From positions 12,076,115-12,140,114 of the forward strand of contig OX439127.1 of assembly GCA_949318235.1 (NCBI GenBank): a DNA stretch of 64,000 nt. Reading direction: 5' to 3'. Positions within the stretch are counted from its first letter, which is position 1; each line of letters starts with the position of its first letter. The translations under genes were made by a program, and so were the position numbers. The notes under the pieces are model-generated. The model was given only the letters and a program-made list of their open reading frames with translations, did not search any database and was not told the origin of the DNA. This document shows positions 1 to 14,210 of the stretch, in pieces. The stretch is from Ecdyonurus torrentis (Eukaryota; Arthropoda; Insecta; Ephemeroptera; Heptageniidae).

Positions 1-168
1 GGATATAGAACTCAAACAGTAATAAAATGTAATATTTTATTTCTCATATATACCGACTTTTTATGTAACAATACTATAATCTATTTTCCCCCTCCATCGT
101 GTAATATCTAATTTAAAATTTTAATAAGAAAATAATTTAGCCAAAAAAAAAATAGAAGACAGAGAGAC

Positions 169-174
<6 letters not shown>

Positions 175-249
<75 letters not shown>
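175..249 (+). repeat. (AG)n microsatellite
   Basis: About 37 AG units, preceded by two AGAC-interrupted units from 159. Confidence 0.97.
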
Positions 250-252
<3 letters not shown>

Positions 253-1265
253 GGAATGTTTTTGGAATTTGAGGTTGGGAATGTGTGGGTGATTTTTATT
301 GTTAAATATACAGGTGTAATAGAATTAATGCGTAAACACTAACGACCTGAGAATCTTGCATTGTTAAAAAAAAAAGTCTTGATATATAATGCATAAAGCA
401 TTGATGTTGCAATCACTATTTGGGTTATTATTATTTGTGTACTTAAAATTTCAATTACATTTATTAATATTACTAATCAGTATTTTTTTAAAAATATATT
501 CCTTATTCTATATACTCCATATCAACTTTTCATCGTGTTTTAAATGACAGTTCCCTGTATAAAAGAGAGAGAAAAAGAGAGAAGTAGAAGTCAATATCAC
601 TAACGTATGGTTGGATAGAATTAGTTATGACGTTTGACATGTTTGACACTGTGTAAAACCCGCCTTTATCTTTTTATACTAACTGTAAGATTATTAAAAG
701 TATAAAAAAAAATTAATTAGTTTAAATTAAACATTTGCTATTATAATAATAATAAAGATAGAGATTTTTATGAGGTGCCAGCATCTTATAATAATATGCA
801 TGAATCGACTATAATATATAAAATATACGCCGCGCAATAAATAGAACCGTTATATTTTTATATAATAAGAACTTGAACGTACTATATATATAAAAAGGTA
901 ACGAGAAGAAGTTAAAGTTTCCCCTACCCCCGTATTAATGTCAATATGAGTTAAACAAAATATCAAGAACTTACAAATTATGGGCTTATATAATGAATTA
1001 AGGCAAAGGATTAATAAAAATATAATTAATGAAATATTAGAATTTAAAATTTATTGTATATATATAAATACTGTACATTATTATATAGAAGAAGTGTTGT
1101 AAGGTATGCTAAACAATGTCATATGGTATATATATATATTATAATATGTTTTATAAAGCAATCTTGTTGGCTTGAGGCAGTAAGGTTCGTTCCTGACATA
1201 TCGTTTCATATAGCTATGTATATTATGTATATGAGCGGGTGTGACGTAAATATATTTTATAACAG

Positions 1266-1268
<3 letters not shown>

Positions 1269-1330
<62 letters not shown>
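1269..1330 (+). repeat. (TA)n microsatellite
   Basis: About 31 uninterrupted TA units. Confidence 0.97.
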
Positions 1331-1338
<8 letters not shown>

Positions 1339-2290
1339 AAACGTGGGTTAGCCGCAACAAAAACTTTAAAATTAGATATATACATACATAACACTTACTT
1401 ATTCCAAGAACGTATGATCCATGTTGTTATAAAGAAATTTTAAAATTCAAAAATTGCTATTGTTACTCTATATAATAATAATATAATATAAACGAAAGAA
1501 AAAAGCTGCTGGCTAATTTTGTATTTCTTTTTGATGATTTGCTCAAATATAAATAAGATTATACATATGGGAATGTTTTGGGGGGGGAAAAAAAACTTCA
1601 ACAATTTAAGAGGGGGATATTTATAAAATAAATACGAAAAGTATAAATTTTAATTATATAACTTTGTAACTTCTATATTATAAAATAAATATATTGATAT
1701 ATTTTCTTTTATTTATACCGCAGTGTTAATATAAATAAAATAATAATCCACATACAATTCTAATAATAAGAAATAATAATTAATGGCTTTTAATGGGCGA
1801 AATCAGGCAAACAACCTCTCAATTTAACCCAACTGTTTTACAGTAAATACAGTCTCTCTACAATTTACATTGATAATGTGAGACAAATTAATTAAAGACA
1901 ATTAAAAACGTCACAAATTATTTTAATAATTTTGTTAGTAAATTTTAATTAAAATTAGTTCATTTCTTTACTTAAATTTTAATTTAATTTAAATTTATTT
2001 TCATTTAAATTTTTATAATTGATAAAATATTTTAATACTTACTTAAAATAGAAAGAAGAAAAGTGATAATACGCATTAATATATATAATTCAGTGAGAAT
2101 TATAACAATTAAACAGAAATTAAAAATTACTTCTCTTTTTTAAAAATATTTTCATTTTATATTTACAGCATCCCATCATCTATATTCAAAGTCATACTTA
2201 AATGTATAATAAGTGCCGGCAGCTACTCGCTTTATATATGCTGAGATATTGTAAAGTAGATAGAAAATTTTGCTGTTGTTATTATTGTTA

Positions 2291-2294
<4 letters not shown>

Positions 2295-2362
<68 letters not shown>
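2295..2362 (+). repeat. (CT)n microsatellite
   Basis: About 34 CT units; produces a false Ser-Leu frame. Confidence 0.97.
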
Positions 2363-2364
<2 letters not shown>

Positions 2365-2636
2365 TACTTCGTCTTCTCTTTATACCCCAGTATAGTAAGA
2401 CTAAAAAATCATGAGGCCCCCCAACTGAGACAAACAAGTTAACTCTTTGATTTGAGAAGGCATATGCAGAAGAACATAATTACAAAATGTATAATAGCTT
2501 TAACAATCATTAAGAACTTGTTACAAATTTTCTCACCCGTAAACATTGAATCACATACCTTTATATTAATTTTATAGACCCCTCTTTTATGTTATATAAT
2601 ATAAATAATAATATAAAGATTTTAATATAATTTTTT

Positions 2637-2638
<2 letters not shown>

Positions 2639-2705
<67 letters not shown>

Positions 2706-2727
2706 ATATATATATATATATATATAT
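2639..2727 (+). repeat. (TA)n microsatellite, one interruption
   Basis: TA tract broken once near 2701-2705 by TTATTA. Confidence 0.96.
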
Positions 2728-4908
2728 ACATATATACATACTTGCATGCAATAAGGAATGTATTGTTTTAAATGAAAATAAGGAAAACATACCACTTATA
2801 GTAATATACAATATAACATATATAACTGAAATCATAATTATGATTAATGTAAAACATAATTGTGTATATAAAAAAATATATGTTAGAATAGTTTTCAAGT
2901 GATTGTAATGATTATAAAAAAAATAATAATACAATAATTTGCTTCATTAATTTGGGTTTGTTTATCGAGAGGGATAATCAGTTACCTTTTTATATTTTTT
3001 TATATACACTAACATATACAGCAAGTGCTTGAATGGTTGGGTGAAATGAATTGAAGGGACTATTCAAATTGAAAAGGATAATCATTAATTTTTCATCCCA
3101 AAAAATTAAATTGAAATAATTATTTTATAACAATGTATAATCATTAAAATTAATAATAACAATAAAAAAAATTGTATATGGGTACTTACAGAATGAATAA
3201 TATAATAGATATTATTTTTAATATAATATAAAATACAGCATATAAGTGCTTGTTTTTACATGAAATATTGCAGTAATTTTTTAATTATGATAGTGATACG
3301 TACTCTGTCAAGTATAATTATTTTATTTTTACATGCTGTGTATGAGTCAAAAGGTTAGAGCATATTTGTTGATGCCCTTTGATTCGTAGTTTTAAAGAAG
3401 ATTGGAGAATGAAAAAAAAAAAAAAAAACGCCTGTGACATAGACTTTTGCTCATACCTCAATACGTAAACGTTCGGAGGGTTATCTAGTTTCTATTTCTG
3501 CAGGCGTAATGGCTGCCTAGACTTGTGGAACTTAAAATAATTATATATAAAAAAAGAAAAAAAAAAGATTAACGTAGAAGGTGACCGACTTGGACCGGAA
3601 ATCGCTAAAAGAAGAACTATATTTTCACAATAATTTTTTGTACATTATTTATTTCCAACAAAACAAACACTATAATTCAAATAAAATCGAGTAAATTTAA
3701 GAAAAAAAATGTTCCAAAAAAAGTTTTAATAATATTTTTCATTTAAAAAAAGTTTCTAATTTGACTAAAACTTGCCACTAAAATTTGAATTTCAGTATTT
3801 ACATGTTATCTTTAAAGTGGAATATATGACTTTAATATTTGATCGTAGACATGTTTGACGTAACCAAACTTTGAAGTACCATTTCTTCTTTATTTTGTGT
3901 TTATGTTATGTTATAATTCGCGACCGTCTATAGTTTGCGAGATATCAGTCGGTCATATATTACCTTAAGTTTTTTGTTATATTTTGTCAAACGTCTTAAT
4001 TTTTTGTCATTTGGTTTCCCATACACTTTAGTTGCTAAAATATATAAAATAACAACAGGTTGGGAAATAAAATAGTGTCAAGTTGATTGCTTGTTTCGAT
4101 ACTATTCCCAAATCTTACAAAGAATCTACTAAATCAAATTCTTACTCTTTATTTTAATGGTATAGACGAGCGTGTTTGCATAATATATTGGTGGTATATA
4201 GTTTTGAATAATATATTATTTAATTATTATAATCTATTAAATCACAATAAAATAATAAAGAGACGTATAAATATACATTTCTAAAAAGTGTAACAGTGAA
4301 AGTATATAATTTACATTTTTTTATATATACTTTATGGTATTTAATTGTGACGTCATAGTTTCTATTGATTTAAGTTCATGATATCTTCGATTGAATAAGT
4401 AATATTATACTTTTACCAAACCTAAATAATAGTAAAAGTGAAATAAAATAAGCTCAGTGTCATAATACATATAAATAAATATAACACATGCATAATATTT
4501 TATACACTATATCTGACACTAACCAGCAATGTATTTTAAAAGTTTTTTATTATTTTTTTTTTTAAAGTTTACTGCGGGTACCAAATTTTGCGCTTTTACC
4601 TTGAAAATTTCGCAAGTTTATTTTTTATTGCATAAATTGATAAAGTACATCTCAAAGTTAATTATTCTATAACGTCAAATTATATATGATTTTTTTTTAC
4701 AGTGTCTTTTCCGTTTACTAAATGCTGGTTCAATTTGCATTCATTAGAAAAAAAAAATATAAAAGCTTAATGTATAAATAATAATAAAAACATAAAAAAG
4801 TTCATTTTATTTCTGCTGCTTGTATATGAAATTAAAATTTGACCCTGCGAGATAATTAAACAAAAAGTGCATTAAGAGCTTTTATTTTTTATGAGAATAC
4901 GTATACAT

Positions 4909-4930
4909 AAAAAAAAAAAAAAAAAAAAAA
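4909..4930 (+). repeat. Poly(A) tract
   Basis: 22 consecutive A. Confidence 0.95.
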
Positions 4931-5089
4931 TGTGCAGTTGATATAATGGGAAAATAAAATTTACATGGAAAGTCCGGTATACAGGATAAAGTTATATGTG
5001 ACGGAATGATATTAGATTATGTTTTTTTCTTTCTCTTCACTCCATACTTGTATCTATATCTACGTACTGTACTATACACTGCATAGCAG

Positions 5090-5310
5090 CAGCGGCAGCG
5101 TGGCAAGCATAGAGGCCGGCAGAGTATAAGTACTCATTACCATCTTGCAATAGTGGCGTCCTTCACACGTTGCCTGTTCGTAATTACAGACTGAGTGGCC
5201 AGCCAGCTCACACCGGCACTGAACGCTCGCAAGCCCGCCCGCCCGCCAGCCTACCCGGCTAACACGCCGCTGTTCATTCCCCCCTCACACACACCGATCA
5301 TCGCCCCATT
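5090..5310. promoter_or_regulatory. Isolated G+C-rich island, candidate promoter or non-coding exon
   Basis: This is the most G+C-rich stretch in the window, lying in otherwise very AT-rich DNA. It contains GCAGCAGCGGCAGCG, a GCCC tandem (5233-5247), TATAAG at 5125-5130 on the plus strand, and on the minus strand two TCAGT motifs (near 5214-5218 and 5190-5194) that fit the arthropod initiator consensus. No reading frame through it is long. An abrupt G+C island with core-promoter-like motifs suggests a transcription start region or a 5' untranslated exon; strand is undecided. Confidence 0.25.
5234..5256 (-). other. Potential G-quadruplex motif
   Basis: On the minus strand four GGG runs occur within 23 bases (complement of CCC at 5234-5236, 5238-5240, 5242-5244 and 5254-5256), with loops of 1, 1 and 9 bases. 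It is notable because G runs are rare in this window. Confidence 0.4.
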
Positions 5311-6045
5311 TCAGAATAATTTAAGACTTTCTATATAAAACGCGTATTCACTTTATTACTAAATTATACATAACTTAATTGTTAGCACTATAGTAAAAAT
5401 TCATTGTTTAAACAATGCTGTCAATGATGTTTAAATTATTCATTATAATAAAAATAATTTATTCATTTTTCTAAAAATAGTAATAAAAATTATAATTTTT
5501 TAAAAAATGTTACACATTTTATGGTAATAAATTATTTAAATTTTATTATGTCCTATATAATAATAATAATAAAAATCTTTAAACTAAAACAAAGAATCCG
5601 TTTAAATTATGATTAACCAATTAATAATATTAAACAGAATTTTTAAGGAATGTGATTTCAAATTTTTCTTTCTTTGATAACTATATACAGTATAATATGT
5701 ATTCATGCATTATTTTATTTTACTTCATAAATTAATCAGTCAGCATTGTCGTTATATATACCTACAGGAAAATATGTCACCAACATGAGATAAATAATAA
5801 ATAATTATAGGCATGAAAACAATGCTTAGAATTTTATACATCCGTTCAGATTAACTATAGTTTTCTCATTCTATATTGTAATATATTTCAAGTATATATA
5901 CAACAATATATTTTAAAGCTTTTTTTTCTGCCCCCTTGGACTTTATACAACATTGTATTTGTGTGTACACACAAATTATATATATATATATATATATATT
6001 CAGTATTTTTTATATTATTGTTGTTTACAACGTTTTGCTTTGATT

Positions 6046-6242
<197 letters not shown>

Positions 6243-7264
6243 CTCTTTTTATGTGCAATTTAGCTGAGTGTGTATAGGCAGACATGACGGGTGTTTAGAA
6301 GCAAAAGTAAGCAGCAGACAAGGAAACCTATGGATGCATCGTGCGCACAGAAAAAAAAAAATTCTATATGTCGGCAGTTTTTCTTACACGCACTCACACC
6401 TTTTTTATATATATTTTTTATATTTAATTCTCTTCATGACCTGCAGTATATATATATATTTTTTCTTTCTTCTTCATTCCTCCCCCTAAACCCACGCTTC
6501 GCACATTATAACGAACATAATATTATCTCACAATGTTTTTATATAGCAAAGCTGCTTATATGAAAAATACTTTTACTTCAATGCCGTTTATAAATATAAA
6601 ATATTCGTGTGCAAAAACATAAAACATCTCACACTTTTCTTTTCTCATTTTTTCTCTCTCTATATCTCTCTCAATTTTTTATTAAAAAAAAAATAATAAT
6701 AATAAAAAGTATGCAGAAAAGTGTTTAGTGTGATATTAAAAGTACCATATATACAAAATAAAACAATTGAAAGAAATTTCTGCTTCAACAACATTATTAT
6801 ATTTTTCTCACACATAAAAATATATTTTATCTCCATTTAAATCATAAAATATATAATTAATGAATTGAGTATTCCCTTAAAAATAATCATTTTACAAAAT
6901 TTATTTTATTGTTAGATAAAAATTATTTTTTAATAGTTTTCTTTCTCTTTTGCGTATTATTAATAGAAATTAATTATACCTCCTTAATGCGGCATGTTTT
7001 ATATATATATAAATGAATACTTGACAAAACGCATACAAATTTATATAATAATAATAACTTTTACAGTCATTGTGAATATAAGATAAAAGATGTAATATCC
7101 TGATGGAAATATTTTTTACTTTGAGATTGAATCTCCAGGTCTCTTTAAATGATGACTAATGGTAAAAATTCGTGACATTTTGATGGGATTTTCAAATGGA
7201 CCCCGCCCTCACACTTGCCCAGTGATGCTTGGGGTGTATATATTATAGGTATGGAAGCAAACAA

Positions 7265-7288
7265 GAGAGAGAGAGAGAGAGAGAGAGA
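7265..7288 (+). repeat. (AG)n microsatellite
   Basis: 12 AG units. Confidence 0.95.
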
Positions 7289-8166
7289 AACGAAGAGAAC
7301 CATAATGCTTATCTCTTATAAATCCCATTAGAGACTTATTCCCATCACCCTATAATGCGCAAAAAACAAAAAAAAAAAAACAAAAAAAAAAAAAGTATAT
7401 GAAATGTATATTATGTTTTATATGTCTTATATTTCATCATTTTCATATACACATAACTTTGTTTTCCATTCAAAATAATAATAATAAAATCTCTTTATAA
7501 TAATAAACAAAATCTCATGTTTTTCATATATACTAATTAACTTAAAAAAACAACAACTATACAGAATTCTCACAATATATACGTTATGTGTATTTTCTTC
7601 TACTCCTTGTTAACAAGGTTCATTAACAATATATCACATTTTAGATGAAATTATTGATATGTTTATTTATTAAATTCTTATATTTGTTTCTTTATATATA
7701 AGTTATTGGAAATATATTTTGTTTAAAGCAGTTTATTTTAAAAACAAAAATGATTATATTATACAAAAGTTGCTTGAGTTATGTCATTTCCATTCTTGTA
7801 TAGATTAACTTTATCATCAGTCACATCTGAAATGAAGTTCGTTATGTTGTACTATTTTAATTTTTTGTGACGTTTAACAAAATTTATTTATAAATCTTAT
7901 TTATTGTTAATAATTTTTGAATATTAAAGTTTATGAATATTCCATGAAGTATATTTATATATATTGAAAAATCCTACGTATCTGTAAACATATGTTTTTA
8001 GAACAACAAAACATACCATTATTTGGTAAGTAAATTTTTTTGACGATAATCGTTTAATTTTAATTAGAAAATATCATATTATGGATCCTCTAAAAAAATC
8101 TGTCAGAACTTAATTTTCATTGCTACATTTTATTCCAATGTATTGTAAACGGCATTTTTTATGCCA

Positions 8167-8198
8167 AGGCACCTTTATGCATAACATTGAAGGTGCCT
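8167..8198. other. Short perfect stem-loop
   Basis: AGGCACCTT (8167-8175) and AAGGTGCCT (8190-8198) are exact reverse complements, separated by 14 bases. It sits immediately upstream of a second inverted repeat at 8211-8259. It does not resemble any conserved microRNA I know. Confidence 0.45.
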
Positions 8199-8210
8199 GT
8201 TTAAAGTTGG

Positions 8211-8262
8211 AATAGCTCGCGCTAACCAATCAACGTCAGCGCGGGAAAATAGAGCTATTAAG
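8211..8262. promoter_or_regulatory. Hairpin with CCAAT box and E2F-like site, candidate promoter element
   Basis: AATAGCTC (8211-8218) pairs with GAGCTATT (8252-8259), and GCGCT (8219-8223) pairs with AGCGC (8238-8242). The loop carries AACCAATCA, a CCAAT box, and next to it AACGTCAG and GCGCGGGAAAA, which fits an E2F site (TTTSGCGC/GCGGGAAA). CCAAT, CRE-like and E2F sites together are typical of cell-cycle promoters, but no gene is visible nearby. The inverted symmetry could instead mark a repeat fragment. Confidence 0.25.
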
Positions 8263-8522
8263 TAACAAGACCATCATGTATCTTTTAGTGCGATATTTGA
8301 AGAAATTATACTGCAACGAGGTCAGAAATTTATAAATGATGAGTGGATAATAAACAAACGTGTATCCTTTTTTATTCAATTAAAAAAAAATAATAATAAT
8401 AATTTTTCATCAACGGTCACTTTTATTCAAAATAGAGTCAATTTATACAATCATATGGACACCGATTTTATAAAATACAATATATAAATGTAAAAATATC
8501 CATTAAGATAACTCTATTATAC

Positions 8523-8524
<2 letters not shown>

Positions 8525-8582
<58 letters not shown>

Positions 8583-8590
8583 ATACACAT
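8525..8590 (+). repeat. (AC)n with CATACA tail
   Basis: About 26 CA units, then two CATACA units, the same downstream transition as at 6197. Confidence 0.96.
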
Positions 8591-9032
8591 GAATTGTGTA
8601 TAATAATAAATGACAATGAAAAGCCATATTATTTTAAATTATATCTTCTACTAAAATTGTTACTAAAAATAAAATAATTATGAAACGAAATATCCTTATT
8701 ATGTAGGATGTAATATAATGAATCATAAATAAATTGAAATCATTTAGTTAAAATATACATATACCGGTTTAATTTAAATAATAACATTTTAACTTTCAAG
8801 ATTTACAATTGTGTTATAGTAACCATATAAACTGTTGGGACAGGCTATTAAATAGAAATATCGCTAATAGGAGGTTGAACTATATATTAGCAATTAAAAA
8901 AAAAATACTATAGGTAAAATATATAATATAAATACATTTTTATATGTAAGTAATTTATTCGCAGAATTATATATGGTATGGGAGGACTCTATGGGCGTTA
9001 AAAGTCGAGCTAAAAGTTTTGTTTCACAACAT

Positions 9033-9057
9033 TTTTTTTTTTTTTTTTTTTTTTTTT
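9033..9057 (+). repeat. Poly(T) tract
   Basis: 25 consecutive T. Confidence 0.95.
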
Positions 9058-10178
9058 CATCTTACACGACTCTGATTGGGGAGCGAACAAAAAAGGAACG
9101 GTATTATTTTTATTTTTTCGATCTAGTAATAGTTAAAAAAAAATCTTGCATTATTATGAGACATTATAAGCATTAGCACGCTATAGACACACTCACAACG
9201 AAAACATTTTCAATATACAGATAGCATAATATAAGAGCCTTTTATAGAGTATCGGTCCAGAAGATCAATGTTCGATAACACGTTTTGTTAATAAGCTATA
9301 AAAAAAAAACTTTGTGGGTGAGCCTCATCCGTCTATTTCTTTACCAATGCTGTGTCATACTTCTATATAGATTTATATTTATAATATATACGAATGATGA
9401 TGCATGTTAAATATACGTTACAGCTATTATAATATATTAAATTTTCTTTATATACTAAGTACTTACTTTTCACACATTTTAATACATGTTGTGAACAAAA
9501 TAAAAAAGTAATAATAATAATTAACAATATTATTTATAACAAACCTTTAAAATTTTAAAACATAATATGATAAAATTAATTATATAACATGCCAAATACA
9601 ATATTATTTAATAATATATAGAAATATTAATTTTTTTTTTATTGACGTCAATATTAAAATAAAAATTTATATATTATTTGCTTTAATAACAGATCTATGG
9701 CATATATATTTTAATTTCTATATAATATATAATAATATTATGCTTTGTAATTATTAAACGTTTTATAATAAATATATTTTTATTTGATTGAAATTTAAAA
9801 TTATTGTATGACAGTTTTTTTAAAGCTATATTATAATGTACATAATATATTGGTAATTTAAATATACTTATGTATTGGAATATTGCATCATAAATGTAAT
9901 TTGCATACTCACTGTTCTCAAAACCTTGAACTTTCTTATTATATTTGTTTCCACTTTTTTTTTTTTTTTTTTTCGTCCTCGAAGCTTAAGTGCTTACTTA
10001 CCTGAAATGAGAAAGAAAAACATTATTAGACAGTGAATTATGAGATGACTATATAGTAAAGGATTATACATATAAATATAGACTCAAATTTTTATGCTAA
10101 ATAGGAAGATACAAATAAATTTATCAATAAATTTTATGAGTTTTAGGAGCGTTTGCAATGGAAAAGAGCATGGGCGGT

Positions 10179-10180
<2 letters not shown>

Positions 10181-10216
<36 letters not shown>
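10181..10216 (+). repeat. (GA)n microsatellite
   Basis: 18 GA units next to the G+C-rich island at 10240. Confidence 0.96.
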
Positions 10217-10219
<3 letters not shown>

Positions 10220-10239
10220 CTGAGAGAAGTAACGAGGTA

Positions 10240-10410
10240 AGATGCTGTGCAAGAGGTATAAGAGAGGACGGACGCTGCGGCTGCTATATTGTAGCATAAG
10301 AAAGTATCAAGGTAGGAAGGAAAAATAAAGCCGCGGGCCGAGTCAACGCCCGAACTCTGGCCAGCTTAGGTCATTCCAGCAAAGTAGCCACCACCAAAGC
10401 AGCCCCCATA
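10240..10410. promoter_or_regulatory. G+C-rich island, candidate regulatory region
   Basis: A moderately G+C-rich, non-repetitive stretch lies directly after the (AG)n tract at 10181-10216. It contains GGTATAAGAGAGGACGGACG, GCCGCGGGCCGAG and CTCTGGCCAGCTTAGGTCA, plus AAGGTAGG near 10310, which could be a splice donor. Evidence is compositional only. Confidence 0.18.
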
Positions 10411-10513
10411 TAATGCGAAAGATGTTTCTTAAATAATTATGTATTCAACATTGTCATTGTATAGTACACCCTATACACTTGCTCTTTGTAAAAAAAATAA
10501 TAATAATAATACC

Positions 10514-10537
10514 AAAAAAAAAAAAAAAAAAAAAAAA
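10514..10537 (+). repeat. Poly(A) tract
   Basis: 24 consecutive A. Confidence 0.95.
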
Positions 10538-10828
10538 TGTAAGTTGTATTAAAAAAAAAATCGAAATTATACTTATAATATATAAGCCAAGATGATATTT
10601 TGTTAAAAGTCCTTGATCTATTCGAAAAATCCCAAAGGCAACATTTGACCTTCTTCAACACTTATTTTACTCACTCCCCCACTTTATCTTACACATATGA
10701 GCAAGTTTGCAGCATCCCTCTTTACTTTAGCTTATATAGATCTCAACATATGATAAAAAAAAACTATAGCACCTGAGCCACTGAATACTTTTTTACATGC
10801 CTCAATAATTTTTATTCTTAATATAAAA

Positions 10829-10833
<5 letters not shown>

Positions 10834-10910
<77 letters not shown>
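10834..10910 (+). repeat. (TA)n microsatellite
   Basis: About 38 TA units. Confidence 0.97.
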
Positions 10911-10916
<6 letters not shown>

Positions 10917-12774
10917 AATCAAACGAGTAAGATAGAGAATTTTTATATACAAGTCTAGACGGTATGCACAACTTGTCATTTTTATTATATAGGTCTACAA
11001 AATTCACACATAATCAAAAAAATCACGCATCAAAAAAGCAAGAAATATAAAAGCAAAAGAAAAGGATAAAGTCATTATGAAGTATACTTTATATATAGCA
11101 TTAATTTTTACACGCAACAGTAGAAACAGCAGCAGCAGCAGCAATTTTGTCTCTCGTATATATGCTTTTAAAAACGTTTAAAATTAATGACGGTAGTTAG
11201 TTATAACATTTATCACTATCTTTGAATTAAAATTAATCATTCTCTATGGGTTGATTAGAATTGACCCTTAAATAATTTATTTTTTATATATAGCGATGAA
11301 ATAAATTTCAAACAGAGAAATCACATAATTACGTATAAGTCTAAAAATGACACATGTATAGCAAAAAAATCATGTTATAAGAGTTTGGAAAAAAAATATA
11401 TAATGTATTCCTTTTTTAATTTCCTATCGATTAATAATGATTATTAAATAGCAATTCTAGCATATTGTATCATGTTGTTTAGCTTTCATATATATTATAT
11501 AATATAATTTAAAAGAAGATCAGAGAGGCAAATTTTTATTATTCTTATTTTGAAACAATGTTAAATGCAAAATAATAGATTAAAATCTGTCTCGACGTGA
11601 TAAATCGAGTAGGTGAAATAAAAAGACGCAAGGCTAAGCTCTATTTCTCACGATGTTCAACTCCGCACATTATAATTGCGAAAGATATTATAACAAACTA
11701 TGCAACAATTATGTAAATTTACACCTGCATGCGTGTCACATTAAATATCTGACTGTTTATGTCACAAAATAATTAATTGTTAAATTTAAATTTTCATGTC
11801 CTGTATATTAATATTTATTAAGGTATTTCATTTTCATAATGCAGCAAAATATCATTTAAAATTATTATCATATATAAGTGCGCGATCGTTACAAAGATAA
11901 TTTTCAAATATTAAAAAATACTTTGTATTTTTTTTTTTTTTTTTTATTCTTTTTTTTAAATATAAATTTCACACTGGTATACTGTGTTTTACATAATTTC
12001 TTTTAAACGAAATAAAAATTCAGATCATATAACGGAGAGACATATAGAACTGTATATAAGGCATATTATTATATGGAATTATATATTATTTAGAGCAAAA
12101 TTATGACGATGACAAACCATTGCGGTGAAAAAAGGGAAAAGATGAAGTGCTGACGTCCTTTTTTTTTTTTTTTTTTTTTTCTGTTTCTTCAAAGCAAACG
12201 ATTATCATCACGATGACCGCACGCAAGTACACCTTAATGCATTATTATTTCTTAACGTCACGTTTTAAAAATATACCGTTTTATTCAAGATGGTATACCA
12301 CAAGTCTATGGATACTTTAGTTTTATCATCACATGAATGGTATTTATAACCCCACTTTTACAATTCAAAGTTTTGCATATATCATTTTATTGGATGACAT
12401 TTGGAAATGTTTACTTCATTTTTTTTTTAATAATAATGATTGAACTTCACAATATGATCAAGTAAAAATGTCATGATTTTCCTCTATGACTTCTCATGAT
12501 TTCTTATATCATCATTATTATTATTTAAAATAAAAAATTCTTTCTCTCTCTCCTTTGGCATCATGCAGTCAGTTCGAAGTAAATATATAATGTTATAAAA
12601 GGTGGACCTTTCAGCCCTCACTTTTTTCCTGCGCCTTCTGCATTCAACATAACATAACTCTCTCTATATATTTCTGTTTCTATCAGTGACTGATGAACAC
12701 CAATTACATACTACAAGCTTCCTAACAATTTCAAAACTACCTACAACTTTATTCTTTTTCCTTCAATATTATTC

Positions 12775-12778
<4 letters not shown>

Positions 12779-12805
<27 letters not shown>
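12779..12805 (+). repeat. Poly(A) tract
   Basis: 27 consecutive A. Confidence 0.95.
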
Positions 12806-13928
12806 GACAATATATATGTAACAGAGTTATAATTTACTAACCTTTTTTTATTATTATTATTTATTTCTCTCTTTCTATATATAAAATATTTCCTTAAAAC
12901 ATATAATTCTTTATCATATATATATATTTATTATTTTTTATCCTTTTGTTCAAAAATTTTTACTTTTGTATATATAATAATATGTATCATTGTTTATAAT
13001 ATTATAGGGCATACAAAAAAAAAAAGGTTCCTTTTCGAAGAATTATGACAATAGCTTCCTCAAAATTATCTTAAAATTAAATGGATATAAAAATAAATTG
13101 ATTGTAAGGTAGCGGAATATAAAACCTATTAAATATAAAAATCGAGGAAAAAATTTTTAAATGGCATATAGGCTTGTATTGTTTAAAGTTATTTCATAAT
13201 ATATTTGTGATAAATATTAAGCTTTTCCCTCGAATATTAAATCTTTCCTTTTTTTTTTTTTTTTTTTTTTTTGTTGCCTGCAGAATTATTTCAGTGGTTA
13301 TATAGAAATACTTCGCTCCATTAAACGACAAAATAACGTACACTTTCGAAATCATTCTTGTATATAGTTTTATATTATACGTTATTTTATCAGCATAATA
13401 ATATTTATAGACTTCAAATTATTACTCCTTGATATCAATTTATTCATCTACTTACAAATTTAATTATAATATTTATTCAAAAGCAAAGGTGCTTTAGAAA
13501 ATACACCTCTTAAAGTTTTATTTTAAGGTATAACGTCGTGCAGTAAAATTTCTCTTATTCAATTTGTGATTTTTGTCTGTCATAATACTCATGACAGCTA
13601 TTATTCATATATAAAAGAATAAATTCCCATAATTCATTCAGGTGAATTTATTTTATATAGTATTTATTTTTATAATTATTTTAAAATAAATGTATAATAA
13701 ATACAATTTTATAATTTACATGTATAATAGATGCATGTTAAAAACAAACACAATCTTTTAATCACGTAATAATAAATAGTAATTTATTTGCAATCATTTT
13801 TACAGCAATTCATTTATCATTTGTTGCAAATAATACGTTCTCTGTGTATGCACTATCCCCCTCTCTAAGTTTGTATTTATAAAATATATGCTTTTCCCCT
13901 TTGATTGCTCTACAATACAAATAATATA

Positions 13929-14123
13929 CAGTTGAAATGATAGAATTTGACAATAAAGCATTACGCCGTTCCAATGAAGTGGCTGGGATGATAATTGCAT
14001 TTCTCCGCCTTCTTATATAGCTTACTGTGCGTAACAACCAAAATGCATATGTGTGTTGTAAAGGTTGGGGGTCCACCTTAACTCCTTAATTTCCTCTCTT
14101 TGCTCGTGTCGCATGCATGTATC

Positions 14124-14210
<87 letters not shown>

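Larger units (their letters stand above)
250..5089. other. AT-rich non-coding DNA
   Basis: Apart from the listed tracts I see no gene. A possible splice acceptor (TTTCTATTTCTGCAG near 3490-3504) opens onto GCGTAATGGCTGCC with stops soon after, so no exon is called. Confidence 0.6.
10540..13928. other. AT-rich non-coding DNA
   Basis: Homopolymers and short (TA)n only; a short AGC repeat (CAGCAGCAGCAGC near 11129-11142). No gene or structured element seen. Confidence 0.6.

Noticed and set aside
3480..3540. Possible 3' splice site followed by an exon
   Set aside because: Polypyrimidine-like sequence before CAG is common in this DNA and the following frame closes quickly.
8161..8200. Stem-loop as a microRNA precursor, because of AAGGCAC
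   Set aside because: The stem is only 9 bp and the sequence departs from miR-124 right after AAGGCAC; no other conserved microRNA fits.
13800..14076. Two overlapping minus-strand frames
   Set aside because: They cross the end of the inverted-repeat element by chance and match nothing known.
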